A DNA stretch of 64,000 bases from Hemileia vastatrix (Eukaryota > Basidiomycota > Pucciniomycetes > Pucciniales > Zaghouaniaceae). The stretch is from positions 17,406,501 to 17,470,500 of the forward strand of contig JASXTE010000016.1 of NCBI GenBank assembly GCA_030280995.1. The letters are read 5' to 3'. The position numbers and the translations under genes were made by a program. Positions 21,066-32,300 of the stretch are shown here, one piece after another (position 1 is the first letter of the stretch; every line of letters begins with the position of its first letter). Under the pieces are notes generated by a model. That model saw nothing but the letters and a program-made list of their open reading frames with translations. It was not told the origin of the DNA and did no database searches.

Positions 21066-22081
21066 TTTAAATTTTTTTTCCAGGTATCCATGAATCATGT
21101 TCAGATGATTTGCTTTTATATCTCAATAAGTATTCAATACCCCTTTCAGAAGTGATAATTCTATCATTGAGAATTTTATCAATTTCTGCAGTTTCTGTGA
21201 ATTCCTGAGGGTTTTTCTTAGGTCTTCCCCTTCTTTTGGGAAAAAGTCACTGTTGGAAGTATAAGGTTTAAGCAAGGAAATGGGAAAAACAGGATGTTTC
21301 CTATCATAAGGAGAATACAATACAACTTCTAATGCATTATCTCCAACCATTCTTTTAGCAACAAATGGTCCTACAAATGGATCTTTTAATTTTTTATTGC
21401 CTTTTAAATTGAAATGGACAGTAGATATCAACACTTCATCCCCCTTGTCAAATGTGCATTCTATATGGGATTTATCCCATTTTTTCTTTTCATATTCAAA
21501 TGCTTTATCAATACAGCTTTGAACATGTTTTCTGCATAACTGTTGCATTTGCATTAAAGATTTCACACCAGGGTGTAGTTCCAATTTATTTAATTTATTA
21601 TTGAGAATTTGAGCAGGAGTATTTGAGACATAACCTAACCAAAGCTCAAAAGGCTTTTTCTCAGTGACAGAATGAACAGTGCTATTATATGCAAATTCCA
21701 AACCAGGAAATAGAGTGACCCAGTCATGAGTAAATCTGCCATTGTCTTTATATTCTAATGCAAAGGCACAATACCTTCTAATCATATCTTCCAGAGTTTG
21801 AATCATTCTTTCAGCTATACCATCAGTCTGAGGATGGTGAGCTGTAGACAATTTCAACTCACAGCCAAAAATATCCATCAAAGAGGTCCAAAACTCAGAT
21901 GTAAATTTTGGATCTCTATCAGAGATAATGGCTTTTGGAAATCCAAAAATATTAAACATGTCAGACCACCATAAGAAAGCTAATTCTTTGGTGGATACAT
22001 CTTTGTGGGTTGGAATAAATTTGCACATTTTTGTGAATCTATCCACTATTACCCAACAAGAGTTATAATTGTCTTTACCTG
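21066..22081 (-). pseudogene. pol: B1 integrase core and chromodomain
   Basis: Integrase core with I-S-D-R-D-P-K-F-T-S-E-F-W and H-H-P-Q-T-D-G-I-A-E-R-M (second D and E of the triad, 35 residues apart), then a basic linker and P-V-F-P-I-S-L-L-K-P-Y. A frame change before the end moves the reading into a chromodomain-like segment (L-N-D-R-I...E-Y-L-L-R-Y-K...D-S-W-I-P-G-K) that should direct integration to modified chromatin. A further break truncates its final helix. Confidence 0.75.
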
Positions 22082-23386
22082 CTACAGAAGACCAGTGAAA
22101 AAATCCATATTAATGATTTGCCAAGGAGCATCAGGTGTTTCAATATGTTGTAACAATCCTGCTCTCTTACCTGTCAGTCTCTTAGATTTCTGACAAGAAT
22201 CACAAGATTCAACATACAATTTAGTGTCTTCAGACATATTAGCCCACCAAGAAGTATTTTTGATTCTAATCAATGTTTTTTCAAGATCAAAATAACCAGC
22301 TAATATTTCATCATGACAAATTTTGAGGATATTTTCTTTCATAGAAGGAGGAATTACAATCACATTAGTAAGCTTTCTTCTATAATAAATATAACCATCT
22401 TCAATAGAAAACATTCCTTTAATCAAAGCATTTTGATACTTTGCAGGAAGAGTTTTAATTAATGCTTGAATTGAAGCATTATTAGGATCATTTAAGATAT
22501 AAACTAATTTATTCAAATCAGAATCTTTATCATATGAATCCAGAATTAATTGTAATAAATCCTCTTCCATATCAACTATAAATATACCATGAATATGAAA
22601 AGTATCATCTTCAGGTACATAGGCAGGATTGGAGTCATTATTTGGCAGAGGCAATCTTGACAGCATATCAACATTGGAGTGAACATTTCCAGCCCTATGG
22701 ATAATTGTCATCCATCCTCTGTATTCTTGAACAGCAAGTTGCCACCTGAACATATGCCTATTAGGTGTTTTCAGGTTTAAGAGGGACTTCACAGCACTAC
22801 AGTCAGTTACCAATTCAAACTTTTGGTCATCTAGGTAGTAATGAAGCTTCTCAAGAGCCCAAACAACTGCTAAGCACTCTAATTGAGTGGCACCATATTT
22901 CAATTCACTATTTCTCAAGGTTCTTGAAATATAACAAATTCCAACCTCTGAGGATTTATCATTAATAATTTGTTTTTGGTGAAGGGAAGCACCCAGACCA
23001 ACAAAGCTAGCATCTGTATACAGGACAAAAGGTTTGTTGAAATCTGGAAGAGCCAAGATAGGGGCTGTCATTAAACAAAATTTTAATGCATTAAAAGCCT
23101 TTTGACAGCCATTATTCCAGATGAATGCAACATCTTTCCTAGTTAACTTGGTAAGAGGCAAGGCTATGACCTGAAAATTTTTAATATATTGTCTATAATA
23201 GCCACACATACCCAAAAAACTTTGAATTTCTCTTACAGAAGCTGGTGCCTTTACATTTTGAATTGCAGCAACTTTGTTGTGGTCTACACAAATTTGTAGG
23301 CCTGAAACAACATGGCCAAGGACTTTCAAAGATTGAAAGCCAAATTTACACTTTTTCAAGGACAAGGTCATATTGATTTCATCCAT
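22082..23386 (-). pseudogene. pol: B1 RNase H and integrase N-terminal zinc finger
   Basis: An open run of 434 codons: RT thumb (V-L-G-H-V-V-S-G-L-Q), connection (F-L-G-M-C-G-Y-Y-R-Q-Y), RNase H with V-L-Y-T-D-A-S-F-V-G-L-G and the V-T-D-C-S-A-V-K block, then the integrase H-H-C-C finger ending E-S-C-D-S-C-Q-K-S-K-R, and M-D-F-F-T-G-L (first integrase D). The frame differs from the segments on either side. Confidence 0.8.
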
Positions 23387-24423
23387 TTTTTGAAAACTCT
23401 ATTCAAGTGAATCATATGCTCATCAAAAGTTTTAGAAAAAACTATAATATCATCAATATACACCATGAGCCATCCCTCAATTATTTCCTGATGGAAAGTG
23501 TTATCCATGACTTTTTGAAAAACTGAAGGGGCATTTTTAGGGCCAAATGGAATTCTAACATACTTATATATTCCCATATGAGTAGAAGTAAGTAAAAAAT
23601 TCTGAGAATCTTTCTCAACTGGAGCTTGATGATACCCTTTATTACCATCCAGACAACTAATAAATTTTGTGTCTTGCAAGGTAGCATGTATTGAGTTAAT
23701 TCTGGGTAAAGGATAAATATCATCAACAGTATAAGTTTTTAATGCTCTGTAATCACCACATAATCTAGACTTATCCTTCTCATAAGAGATCAAGACTGGG
23801 GAGATGACACAATATTTGGGAGTGACATCCACTTTCTTAATGATATTCATTTTTAATAATGTGGCAATATTATCTTCAATATCCTTTCTTTTTGTTGGAG
23901 AAGAAGGATATGGTTTCTTCTTAAGACTAGGAGGAATATCACTCAAGTTACAGGATAAAGTAATTTTCATTTCTTCCTTAACACTTCCTAAGATATGAGA
24001 ACCATGAGCAAAAGCCATTGGGAAAGAGGTAATTGAGGCAATTATAGAATCCTTTAGTTCATTAGTTAACTGATCACCAAAAGAAGAAGTATTTATTTCA
24101 TTCAATAAATTATCCATTTCCATTGTTGGTCTGCCTTTACACTGAACCAGGGAGTTACAAGACTTTAACAGATGCGCAGAAGGTTTTCTAGGGGAGGAAA
24201 TTTTGAATTTTCTTTTGACATTCAATCCCAAGGTGAAGCAATTATTAGCTGGGTCCAATTTCACACCAAAAATGGTTAAAATATCATTACCCATAATAAA
24301 CCAATTGCTTAAATTATCATTTTTCATGACAACAAATTCACAAATAGCCCTGAAAAAAACCACCATTATATTTGAAGAATACAGAGGTTTTGTATTTGCC
24401 AATAGGACACAAGGTAGAACCAT
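23368..24423 (-). pseudogene. pol: B1 reverse transcriptase
   Basis: RT motifs in order: S-P-V-L-I-S-Y-E-K-D-K-S-R-L-C-G-D-Y-R-A-L, the C-L-D-G-N-K-G-Y-H-Q block, P-F-G-P-K-N-A-P-S-V-F-Q and catalytic V-Y-I-D-D. It is preceded by a conserved linker from the protease (F-A-H-G-S-H then K-K-K-P-Y-P). Catalytic residues are intact; flanking frame breaks disable it. Confidence 0.8.
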
Positions 24424-25020
24424 ACCCTCTCCATTTTTCAGAAGTCATAGGTAATAATTTTCTCAAATAATCCTTATCTACTGGAGCTAGAGCTTTTTCA
24501 GACACTACACTTCCTCCAGCACCAGAGTCAAGAACTACCTCAACATTTTTACCATTAATGATAACAGGTGCCTTCAAAGGGGATATGGCTATAGAATTGT
24601 TAGTAATATCTTTAATTATTTCAGAATTTTCCGCTGAAGATAAATTCAATTTACATTCTTCAGATACATTATCTAAATAATGGACATCCTGTTCCAACAT
24701 TAAAACATCTTTAACAGATTCATTGTCATAGGAGATATTACTTTCACAGTCACTAGAAGAATTATTGACATCAATTTCAGCCTTATCAGTGTCTTAATTT
24801 TGTTCAACAAGATGAATTTTCTTGTCACAAATATGTCCTATGCCATGGTTTGTTACATTTAAAGTAAGTATTAGTTGCATATTTCTTTGGAGAAACTGGG
24901 GCAGAGGGTCTACCAGTTTTTTCTGGGAGTTTTGTGGGGAGCTTTTGTTGGTCATGATAAGATTTAGCAGGATAATTTATTGGTTCATATCTATGATTTA
25001 ATAGGACCTCATTACAGATA
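24338..25020 (-). pseudogene. B1 zinc knuckle and protease
   Basis: Retropepsin with V-V-L-D-S-G-A-G-G-S-V-V-S near 24510-24545. Upstream, around 24820-24870, the variant knuckle of this lineage (C-x2-C-x7-H-x-C in B2 and B3) is recognisable but damaged: the first Cys codon is changed and a stop intervenes. Confidence 0.65.
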
Positions 25021-26454
25021 TTAATAAAGGAAGAATTCTCTCAAATGCTCAGTTCTTGCCACAATTGAATCCCTTAGAGAATTTGGTAATTTGTAGAGAA
25101 TTTTATCTCTCCAAATATCATAATCCATTTTAGGATCCATGGCTCTAAGAATTTTTGTAATTTTCATAAGTAAAACAATAGGTTTTCCAGGAGAGGAGGA
25201 CACATATTTAGAATTCTCATATAATCTCTGCTGGGCAAGCCTGAATATGGAACCATCAAATTGATTTTCAATCAAGGTTTTCCACTCTTTCCAAGTATAA
25301 TGTTGGTTGTCCAGTAAAACAGATTCATACCACATTAAAGCTACATTGGAAAATAAAGAAATTAATTTAGAGATAATTTCTTCATCTGGAAATTTATAAG
25401 AGTTTTTCAGATTATCAATTCTCTGAACAAAGTGTTGCCACTCAGATTAAGAGTCACCATCAAAAGTGTGATATTGATCCAGTTTGGGCCAATTTTTCTG
25501 GCTACTGGGATGGTCCATCTTTTGATTTGAATTATTTATCATTAATAATTCTTGAAGTTTAGCCAGATGTTCAGAAATTTCATTATTTACAGAAACAGCT
25601 GGTTCATGACCATCAAAAGATTTTTTGCTAGTATAAAAAGATTTTACAGACACATTTTCAGTTTGTCTAATAGCAGAAATATGGGGAAGAAAAGAACTGC
25701 TGTGTTCAAGCCCTTTTCCTTTATTCTTATGCAATTTATTGGAAGCATATTTATGTACACCATAATGATTGGCAGTTAAAGCTGAAAATCTTTCCTGTAG
25801 GTCAGACACAGAATTTCTTATCCTTGGGATTTCAGACATCTGGTCATTTATTTTTGCAAGGGATAAAACATTTCTGTCCTCAAAAACTGTGTATTTGGTA
25901 TTCAGTGCTTGGAAATCATTTTTCAGATTTTTCAACTCATTGTGTAGAGACTTAATTTCATTTTTCAATGAATAATTCTCTTCAATAAGGGGTTTTAACT
26001 CACTCAAAGTTTTATGCAGATGAATATTTTTATCTGAGATAGCTCTATGATCACTTCTTATTTGTTTTTGTTGGCTAAGAATAATATTCAAAGTTTCTTT
26101 GATTTTAAAATAAGCTGTATCTTGCACAGAAGAGCTCACTTTACAATGTAAGTGCAAATTATTCAATCTATCACTATCATTTACTAATACATCTCTTATA
26201 TTTTTGTCTTTTACAACATTAAAATCAAGTGTATCTTTCAATATATCCTCAGAGGTTTTCTCAAGCAAGGTATAAACTTCAGGTGAAATAGAATCATTCT
26301 TAATTTCAAGAGAAGGATTAATTAAAAAAAGTAGAGATTAAATGTAAAGGTTCATCAAATAATAATTTACTAATTACATCATTAGGGATACTCATTAAAG
26401 GAAGTTGTCTCTTTAAGGGTTTAATTGTTCTCTCACCATTATCCACAATATTAC
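25021..26454 (-). pseudogene. gag: B1 gag: coiled coil and capsid
   Basis: The open piece 25447-26268 encodes a long heptad-rich region (repeated L-K/E-N-x-x-L patterns, for example I-K-S-L-H-N-E-L-K-N-L-K-N-D) leading to N-W-P-K-L-D-Q-Y-H-T-F-D-G-D-S, the conserved entry to the capsid. The capsid continues after a stop through 25335-25021 (M-W-Y-E-S-V-L-L, W-K-T-L-I-E-N-Q-F-D-G-S). It would assemble the particle. A break at about 26270-26318 also interrupts it. Confidence 0.7.
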
Positions 26455-26512
26455 CTGTGGGAGAAGATTTGTTATTATACATACCAACATGTTTATCAAA
26501 CAGATTACTTAC
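26455..26512 (-). other. Second 58-nt GT-AG bracket in B1 (putative intron 2)
   Basis: GTAAGT donor at 26512 and a pyrimidine-rich cttctcccacag acceptor ending at 26455, exactly 58 nt apart as in B2, B3 and C. The base after the acceptor again begins GTAA. Confidence 0.45.
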
Positions 26513-27035
26513 CATGGCAAGGGAGAAAATTTTCCCTGTGCCTTCTTTCTTCTGCCTCCCTGATAAGGATGGGCCTGAGGAGGTTGATGGTAGGTTTGTG
26601 TTCTGGATGAGCCAGGGTGTTGAGATACTGGCTGCTGAACATTCTGTTGGTAATGGTTCATCAGGTAATCCCATTTCCACTGTTCCACTTGTAGAGTGTT
26701 TTGATATTGAGTGAAACAGCTGGGTGCCTGATGGGGCTGAGGCTGAGAGGTTAGGAAAGGAGGAGGTAAAACCTGCTTTTGATTTAAGAGCTCCTGCATC
26801 TGTTTCCAGAGTGTGTCTACCCTTGCCTTGTACTTCATGCTTTCTGCTTTCAGTTCTTTTATATGGCTGGAAAGATTGTTTATTTGTTGCGTCAGAGGGA
26901 TCTTTTTTATTTTTATACCCTTTAGAGGATTTTCCTTATTGATCTGAGGCTTTACTTCTTTCAGAGTATTTTGGTGAGGGGGGTTTTCTACTTCTCCTTA
27001 CATTTCTATGTCCTGAAGGGTATGAATATTTTTAT
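26509..27035 (-). pseudogene. B1 overlapping gag-region ORF (second frame)
   Basis: A frame different from the coiled-coil gag frame reads K-I-P-L-T-Q-Q-I-N-N-L, a short coiled coil, E-Q-W-K-W-D-Y-L, then H-P-Y-Q-G-G-R-R-K-K and a terminal P-W followed by TAA. It matches the second-frame ORFs of B2, B3 and C in order and motif. Its upstream end shows an acceptor (cccttcag) at the position of intron 1 in the other elements; one early TAA is present. The final TGG-TAA overlaps GTAAGT (donor at 26512). Confidence 0.6.
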
Positions 27036-27098
27036 GTTAACTGAAGAATTCTTGTAAGTTAATTTTGAAGAACCTACAGATTAATTAGGGGGTATCAA

Positions 27099-27290
27099 TG
27101 TTCAGGGATCCGCAATTAGGGATCAGGAATTTTTTTTCCCGGGATCAGAAATTATTAATTGCGGAAGATTCTTATCCACTAGCCCCAGGGATAGTGGATA
27201 AGGAATCCACAACAATGCATTATCCCGCCTCTTATACCACAATTTCTATTCCTAATTCCTGATCCCAAACTCATCTCATCCATGATGGAT
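27099..27290. repeat. Fold-back sequence with nested inverted repeats
   Basis: GGGATCAGGAATT near 27118-27130 is inverted at about 27254-27266 (AATTCCTGATCCC), and ATTCTTATCCACTA (27168-27181) pairs with TAGTGGATAAGGAAT (27192-27206). Direct partial repeats of gggatcagRaatt and gcaatta also occur. It lies between the truncated B1 and the transposase pseudogene and may be that transposon's terminal or subterminal region, or a separate MITE. Confidence 0.6.
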
Positions 27291-27505
27291 TTTCAAGAAA
27301 TTCACATGACTAATAATTGCTGATGCCATCCTTAAGTCTTTCCTCACTCTATGCTACTTAATTTTGGTGGAAAACACTTAAGTTTTTTTTCTATCTACAC
27401 ACCCCAACTGCACATTTGGTGGTGAATTACCACTTCCCTCATCACATAACCCTTCCACCGGCAACAATGAAACACCTCTCTACTAGGAGACTACTCCACT
27501 CATAA

Positions 27506-28708
27506 ATGAATGCTATTACTTGTCTTTTAGTTATTTACTATAAATCTGACTCTGATTTGGAAGATGCTTTAGCTTATATGAGTTTTCTTTCCAAAAAGTG
27601 TTACATCATCACCAGGGGGCCAAATCTTTATCATGATCCCCAATATGATCTGGCCTCCATTCTCAACATTCCTCATTTAAACTTCACCCAATTCATTCTT
27701 CAAACTTTATCAACTCATCTCTGATCATCCTATCTTTCATAAAAATTCCCATAAAAACAGCATAATCCTGCCATCCAACTTGCTTTTGCACTATGTCGCT
27801 TTGGCTCAAATGGAAACGGTGCTGCTGTAAGACGTTTGGATAATCTCTTTAACATAGGATATGGTACTGTGATATTATACACCAAGCGCTGTATGATTGC
27901 TATACTTTCCCTCAAGTCTCAAACACTTGCTTGGCCAACTCCAGAACAATGACTTGAATCCTCTCAAGTAATGCAAGCTGAAGGTTTCCCTGGCTGTGTA
28001 GGATTTGTTGATGGCACAACTATACCTTTAAGTCAAAAGCCTGCTCATGATGGAAACCATTATTTTGATTGCAAAAAAAGGTTTCTTCAAAATCTTCTCC
28101 AATTTCTCATCCTTCATAAAATAACTTTTTATCATCTTTCTAGATACTCTATTGCCATTCAACATGTATTCAATGTCAATAAAAATTTTATTGCTTTTCA
28201 TAGTTGCTGCCCTGGCTCATGTCATGACTCTTCCGTCTTCCAAAGAATGAGGATTTCTCAAACCCCTGACTCATACTTTGACAAATCTCAGTACCTCCTT
28301 TCAGACTCAGCATATGCAAGTGGGAAGTACATTATACCTGCTTTCCGTGGTGCAAGTTTAGAAAGTGACCCCAAAACTGCCTTTAATTATCACCTTGCCC
28401 AATCAAGAGTACAAATCAAACATGCTATAGGTATTTTAAAGGGACAATTTTCTAGTCTTCTGGAGCTCAGAATCCAATTTCAAAAAAAATTGGAGATCAA
28501 AACTGCAAATCTTTGAATCATGACTTGCATTATACTCCACAATATCCTAGCTGATTTAAAGGATGAGTGGAATGATCTTTATGAAGAAGAGGATCCTGAA
28601 CCAGCACTGGCTCTCTCCTCCCTTGAATCACAAAACATTCATTCAACTGGCATATGCTCTGTCATTATGCCTATTACTCTCCAACATTTCTCTTCACCAC
28701 CCTTTTAA
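27506..28708 (+). pseudogene. HARBI1-like (PIF/Harbinger) DDE transposase pseudogene
   Basis: Pieces in order: 27506-27724 with an acidic N-terminus (S-D-S-D-L-E-D); a frame-broken stretch; from about 27783 R-F-G-S-N-G-N-G-A-A-V-R-R-L-D then an in-frame TGA; the nuclease core F-V-D-G-T-T-I-P-L (first D), P-G-S-C-H-D-S-S-V-F (second D) and L-L-S-D-S-A-Y. In the block that normally holds the catalytic Glu (R-V-x-V-E-H-A-I-G), this copy reads Q-I-K-H-A-I-G, so Glu appears replaced by Lys. A 63-nt GT-AG intron (28081-28143) restores the expected K-K-R-Y-S-I join. It is inactive by several criteria and its partner transposon ends are not proven. Confidence 0.8.
28081..28143 (+). other. 63-nt intron in the HARBI1-like pseudogene
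   Basis: AAAAAG|GTTTCTTC ... CATCTTTCTAG|ATAC. Removal fuses the family-typical D-C-K-K-R-Y-S-I-A-I-Q segment. The length is a multiple of three, so the frame is open with or without splicing. Confidence 0.6.
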
Positions 28709-28908
28709 ATTATTTTTTTGTATTCTCCAAATGTCCTCTTTGTGTACTTTATTCACTTGGTTTGGTATTTTGGTTTGTTGCATATTCATTTTTTTTTGGA
28801 ATTTACGGTGAATATCTTTTTTTTTGATGGCTCATTGGTTTTCTTTCACCAGCTCAACATGAAATTGCATATTTTGTCAGTGATTTTTTTTTCATTCATC
28901 ACTCATAT
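28709..28908. other. Non-coding flank shared with 3.9-4.1 kb
   Basis: Pyrimidine-rich. The last 70 bases align with the minus strand near 4000-4060. The target duplication catat of the solo LTR lies at 28904-28908. Confidence 0.5.
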
Positions 28909-30038
28909 TGTCAGCCAGGCTATTCCAGGAGTCCAGTAAATGATATGTTATCTTATAAGACCTGAAAGAGGGCGTAAGAATTGTATTTAATGTATATAAA
29001 TTAATATTTTAATGCATAATAAAATTATATAAGTATCTTATTACATATAAGTGTTATATTAATTTTATTGTTTATATAAATTTTTTATACATATAAATTA
29101 AACATAATACATATTATATTCTAAAAATAATGGCGCATTTTTATGTATTTAATAATTATTAATTTATATTTAATTAATTGAAAAACATATATTATAATTA
29201 TAAGTGTAAAATTGACTTATAATATAATTAAATTAATTATTTAAATTTATATATTAAATAATACCTTTCATATAATACTAAACAATAATTAATGACACTT
29301 CTTTTGACCCTTAATTGTGTCAGGAAAAAACAATTAATTAATTTATACTAAATTGAGATTAATTACATGTTTTGTTGCGTCAAAGTATTTTTTGTTTCAC
29401 TTAAAATATCCTTAAATCAGACTTTACCATCTGTTTGGAATTATTTTTCTCATAGTTCCTATGTTCAAGTCTTGTTTAGTTATTCACTATTTTTACTTAC
29501 TGATTTGGGAATTAATGGCGGGAAAATTGGATTCTTAATTGGGGTTTTAATTATTTGTTTCATATTTTTCTCTACATTGTTATGTTTCATTTATTCTTTG
29601 ATATACTTGTTTTATTCTATTCTAATTATTGTATTTACAAATATAGTGGCGCTTCAGAGGACCCATTGCCTATAAAAGGGCCTTGGATAATCCCCTGTAT
29701 CCTCATCACTTATTATACACTCAACAAATTAAATACACTTTTTATATTACGTTTATATTCTTTTTATTAGTAATAAAATTCTAATCAAAATTCTATATAA
29801 CAAATTAAAGGTTGCTTTAAGTCTGATAGTGATCATAGTGTCTGCTGCGCATAGTCCTTACATCATAATAATATTATTAATTAATAATAACCTCATTTTT
29901 GTCACCTCTCAAGAAAACCATTGTTGATTCCTCTCAATAAATTAAATAATCTTTTTATATTTTATTTCTTTTATTTTCCTTCTTGTCCTCCACCATTTCT
30001 CCACCTTTTCTTACCTACTTCTAGACGATTGACCGACA
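28909..30038 (+). mobile_element. Solo LTR of B1-type element (1130 bp)
   Basis: Begins TGTCAGCCAGGCTA and ends CTAGACGATTGACCGACA, flanked by catat at 28904-28908 and 30039-30043. It is homologous along its length to the B1 LTR but in plus orientation, with a TATAAAAG box at 29673-29680. No internal sequence is attached, so it is the product of LTR-LTR recombination. It sits inside the sequence upstream of the exon ending at 30114. Confidence 0.85.
29673..29680 (+). promoter_or_regulatory. TATA box of the solo LTR
   Basis: gcctataaaagggcc; the same block occurs in the LTRs of B1, B2 and B3. It points towards the downstream exon at 30039-30114 and could drive it. Confidence 0.5.
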
Positions 30039-30114
30039 CATATCCTTTTCATCCTCTCCTCAAACATCACTCAAATATTTTGATTACTTTTATTTTCTCA
30101 ACTCATCTCACCAG
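30039..30114 (+). other. Putative 5' UTR exon
   Basis: Pyrimidine-rich sequence ending CTCACCAG|GTAAGT, a near-ideal splice donor, and homologous to the minus strand at 3897-3975. It carries no start codon in a useful frame. Confidence 0.45.
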
Positions 30115-30994
30115 GTAAGTCTTTTTTTCTTTTTTCTTGTTTTTTATTTGCTAATCATGAATTTTTTTATTTTGCTTTTTTTTGTTTTTTTTTGTTGTTT
30201 TTTTGTTATTTATGATTGTTTGTTAAGAAGGAGGGGGGATAGAGGTGGTTTAAGGGGAGTGGAAGGGGGGCTTTGAGGCGGCTAAAGAGGGGGGGGAAAG
30301 GGGGGGTTTGGGACATATAAAGAAGGGTAAAGGGGGGGAATTTGGGAAGTTTTGAGGCAATTAAGGAGTGGTTTTCAGGGGAATTTTGAGGCAGGCAAGG
30401 AGGGGATTTGAGGGGGGACTTGAGGCAAGGAGGGAGGGATTTTATAGGGGATTTCAGAGAAATAAGGGGGGGGGTAAAGGGGACTTTTATGGGAGCTAAA
30501 GAGGGGTTACCTACTTTCTAAAAAACATACTCAAAATTTGTTTTTTGTATTTTTTATTTTTTTTTTGGCAGAATTTTAGAAAAAAAAATCTTTTACATTC
30601 TGTCAAGGACTTTCCCTGTAAATTACAAAACAAAAAAGGTTTAGATTTAAATTTTTAATTTTTCTTCCAAATGATTTTACTGAAATTAATTTTTTTTTAA
30701 TTTATTTGTTTTGATTTTTCTTTTACTGAATTTTTTTATTTTTTTATTTTTTTAAAATTATTTTGTCAGGATTTTCTGTGAAGGTTTTTTATAACCAAAC
30801 TTCAGGTTTTCATTTGAATTTTTTTTTTGAAATAATTTTTACTGAAAATATATATATATTTTTTTTTGTTTTAAAATTTTCTTTTTTTTAAAAAGGATTT
30901 TGATTTAAATTTTATTTTAAAAGATATTATTAGGTGACATTTTTTAAAAAAAAAATGTGTTGAATTTTTTTTTTGACATTAAAATTTTTTTCAG
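30115..30994 (+). other. Putative 880-nt intron with G-rich core
   Basis: Donor GTAAGT at 30115 and acceptor ttttttcag at 30994, ten bases before an ATG. Unusually long for the short introns seen elsewhere in the window. It consists of T-rich flanks around a strikingly G-rich block. Confidence 0.4.
30228..30484 (+). repeat. G-rich minisatellite-like tract (G-quadruplex potential)
   Basis: More than ten runs of four or more G on the plus strand, arranged in loose repeats of the form tttgaggca...aaggagggg. It stands out sharply from the roughly 30% GC surroundings. Such runs can fold into G-quadruplexes in DNA or in the transcript. Confidence 0.75.
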
Positions 30995-31003
30995 ATCAAA
31001 ATA

Positions 31004-31476
31004 ATGTTTTCTTCTTCAGATTCACCCCTTACTTCTCTATCATCTTCATCTTTATCCTCTTTATCATCTTCATCTTTATAATCTCTATCATCTTCTTCAA
31101 AATCAACTTCAATAAAATCATCTTCTAAATCATCAAAAAAAATTAAAGATAATCAGTCTCATCAGAATAAAAGATATCTGAGAAAAAAAATTCTTCTTCT
31201 AAATCATAAAAAAAAATTAAAGATAATCAGTTTCATCAGTATAAAAGATATCTGGAAAAAAAAATTCTCTGTGAATTTTTTTTTTGTCATATCCCAAACA
31301 TTTTTTTTCATAAACCTAAAGTAGATAAAAATAATCAATATCCATAAAAATTACCAGAAGATATCAAATATCTAACAAAATTTGGAGATGATCGAGTTGT
31401 TGCAGTTATCAGTAATACTTATAAGGCTGAATTCATTTTGGAAGTTCATTCATTTGATGGTGTAAAAGATGAATCT
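31004..31476 (+). pseudogene. Decayed gene, Ser-rich start, cut by element B2
   Basis: An ATG at 31004, ten bases after a good acceptor, opens a Ser/Leu-rich frame that meets TAA at 31079-31081. The same frame then continues S/K-rich for some 40 codons. A 70-bp segment (about 31128-31265) is duplicated. From 31345 to 31476 an unbroken, protein-like stretch (L-T-K-F-G-D-D-R-V-V-A-V-I-S-N, then F-I-L-E-V-H-S-F-D-G-V) runs up to the B2 LTR. No family is recognised. It could be the second gene of the HARBI1-like transposon or a host gene. Confidence 0.35.
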
Positions 31477-32268
31477 TGTCAAGGGGTACTTTTGGTCTAG
31501 AAGCTTGGTTCGAGGTTTTCATGGGATTTCTAAAGGTTTAAAAGTCTCTCAACAAAAAGGTACGTATTTATAAAATCAATTTGATTAATTCACTCTAATA
31601 TAAGAGGTAGATTTAAGATATCAATATAAATTATAGATTAAAATTACGATGTTGTAAATACTAAAGTTATAAAATATAGAAATAAATGTAGTGTTGTAAA
31701 TGCAATAGTAATGTAAGTGATAAAAAGAATGAACTGAAAAGCACAAAGTAAGAAGCCTTTTATAGGCACAAGATGAGGGAATAAAATATACGGAATTTAC
31801 ACCATTTATTGTAAGAATGTGAGTAAAAGAATGACTGAAAGGAGTACATATATGACACAAGAATTAATTAAACTGGTACGTCAAAAAGGACATCAAATTT
31901 ATTAGCAATAAAGTTTGAGTTCCTTGTACTGTCACAATTAATTACACAATAATTAATTAATTATATTACTTTCACAGGATTCCAGATCTCTCACTGAGGT
32001 AATATAATTAATTTAAATTTTTTTTATTATAATTTTATTTTAAAATTCTATTCCCATTGACTTATACCATTGAGCACGGTGTTAGGGAGTAAAATTTTAA
32101 GGGACATTTTATTTACATTAATTAATTATACTACTTATTGTACTTAACTAGTTAATTGTAAGTAATTCTTAAGTAGATAATTAATTATTAGTAAGAAGAA
32201 GGGGCGTGGATTCAACTTAGTAAAATAATTAATTATTTTACCTGTTAAGTCTAGTAGCCTGGCTGACA
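31477..32268 (-). repeat. Element B2 3' LTR (792 bp)
   Basis: TGTCAGCC...TTGACA-type LTR (read on the minus strand), closely matching both B3 LTRs. TATA box at 31757-31764 (minus strand). Confidence 0.85.
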
Positions 32269-32300
32269 CTCCCTCACTCTAAAAAAACAATAAAAAAATG

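Larger units (their letters stand above)
19778..27075 (-). mobile_element. Element B1: chromovirus-type Ty3/gypsy, 5' LTR missing
   Basis: Minus orientation: 3' LTR 19778-20988, purine tract, integrase-chromodomain, RT-RNase H, protease, gag. The gag start region is recognisable to about 27030, where an intron-1-like acceptor (cccttcag) remains, but exon 1, leader and 5' LTR are absent before the fold-back sequence at 27099. Several stops and frame changes make it a pseudo-element. It is more diverged from B2, B3 and D than those are from each other, and its LTR belongs to the longer type also seen as the solo LTR at 28909. Confidence 0.8.

Noticed and set aside
28563..29770. Hydrophobic plus-strand ORFs that look like membrane proteins
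   Set aside because: They arise from T-rich DNA, and part of the range is the solo LTR.
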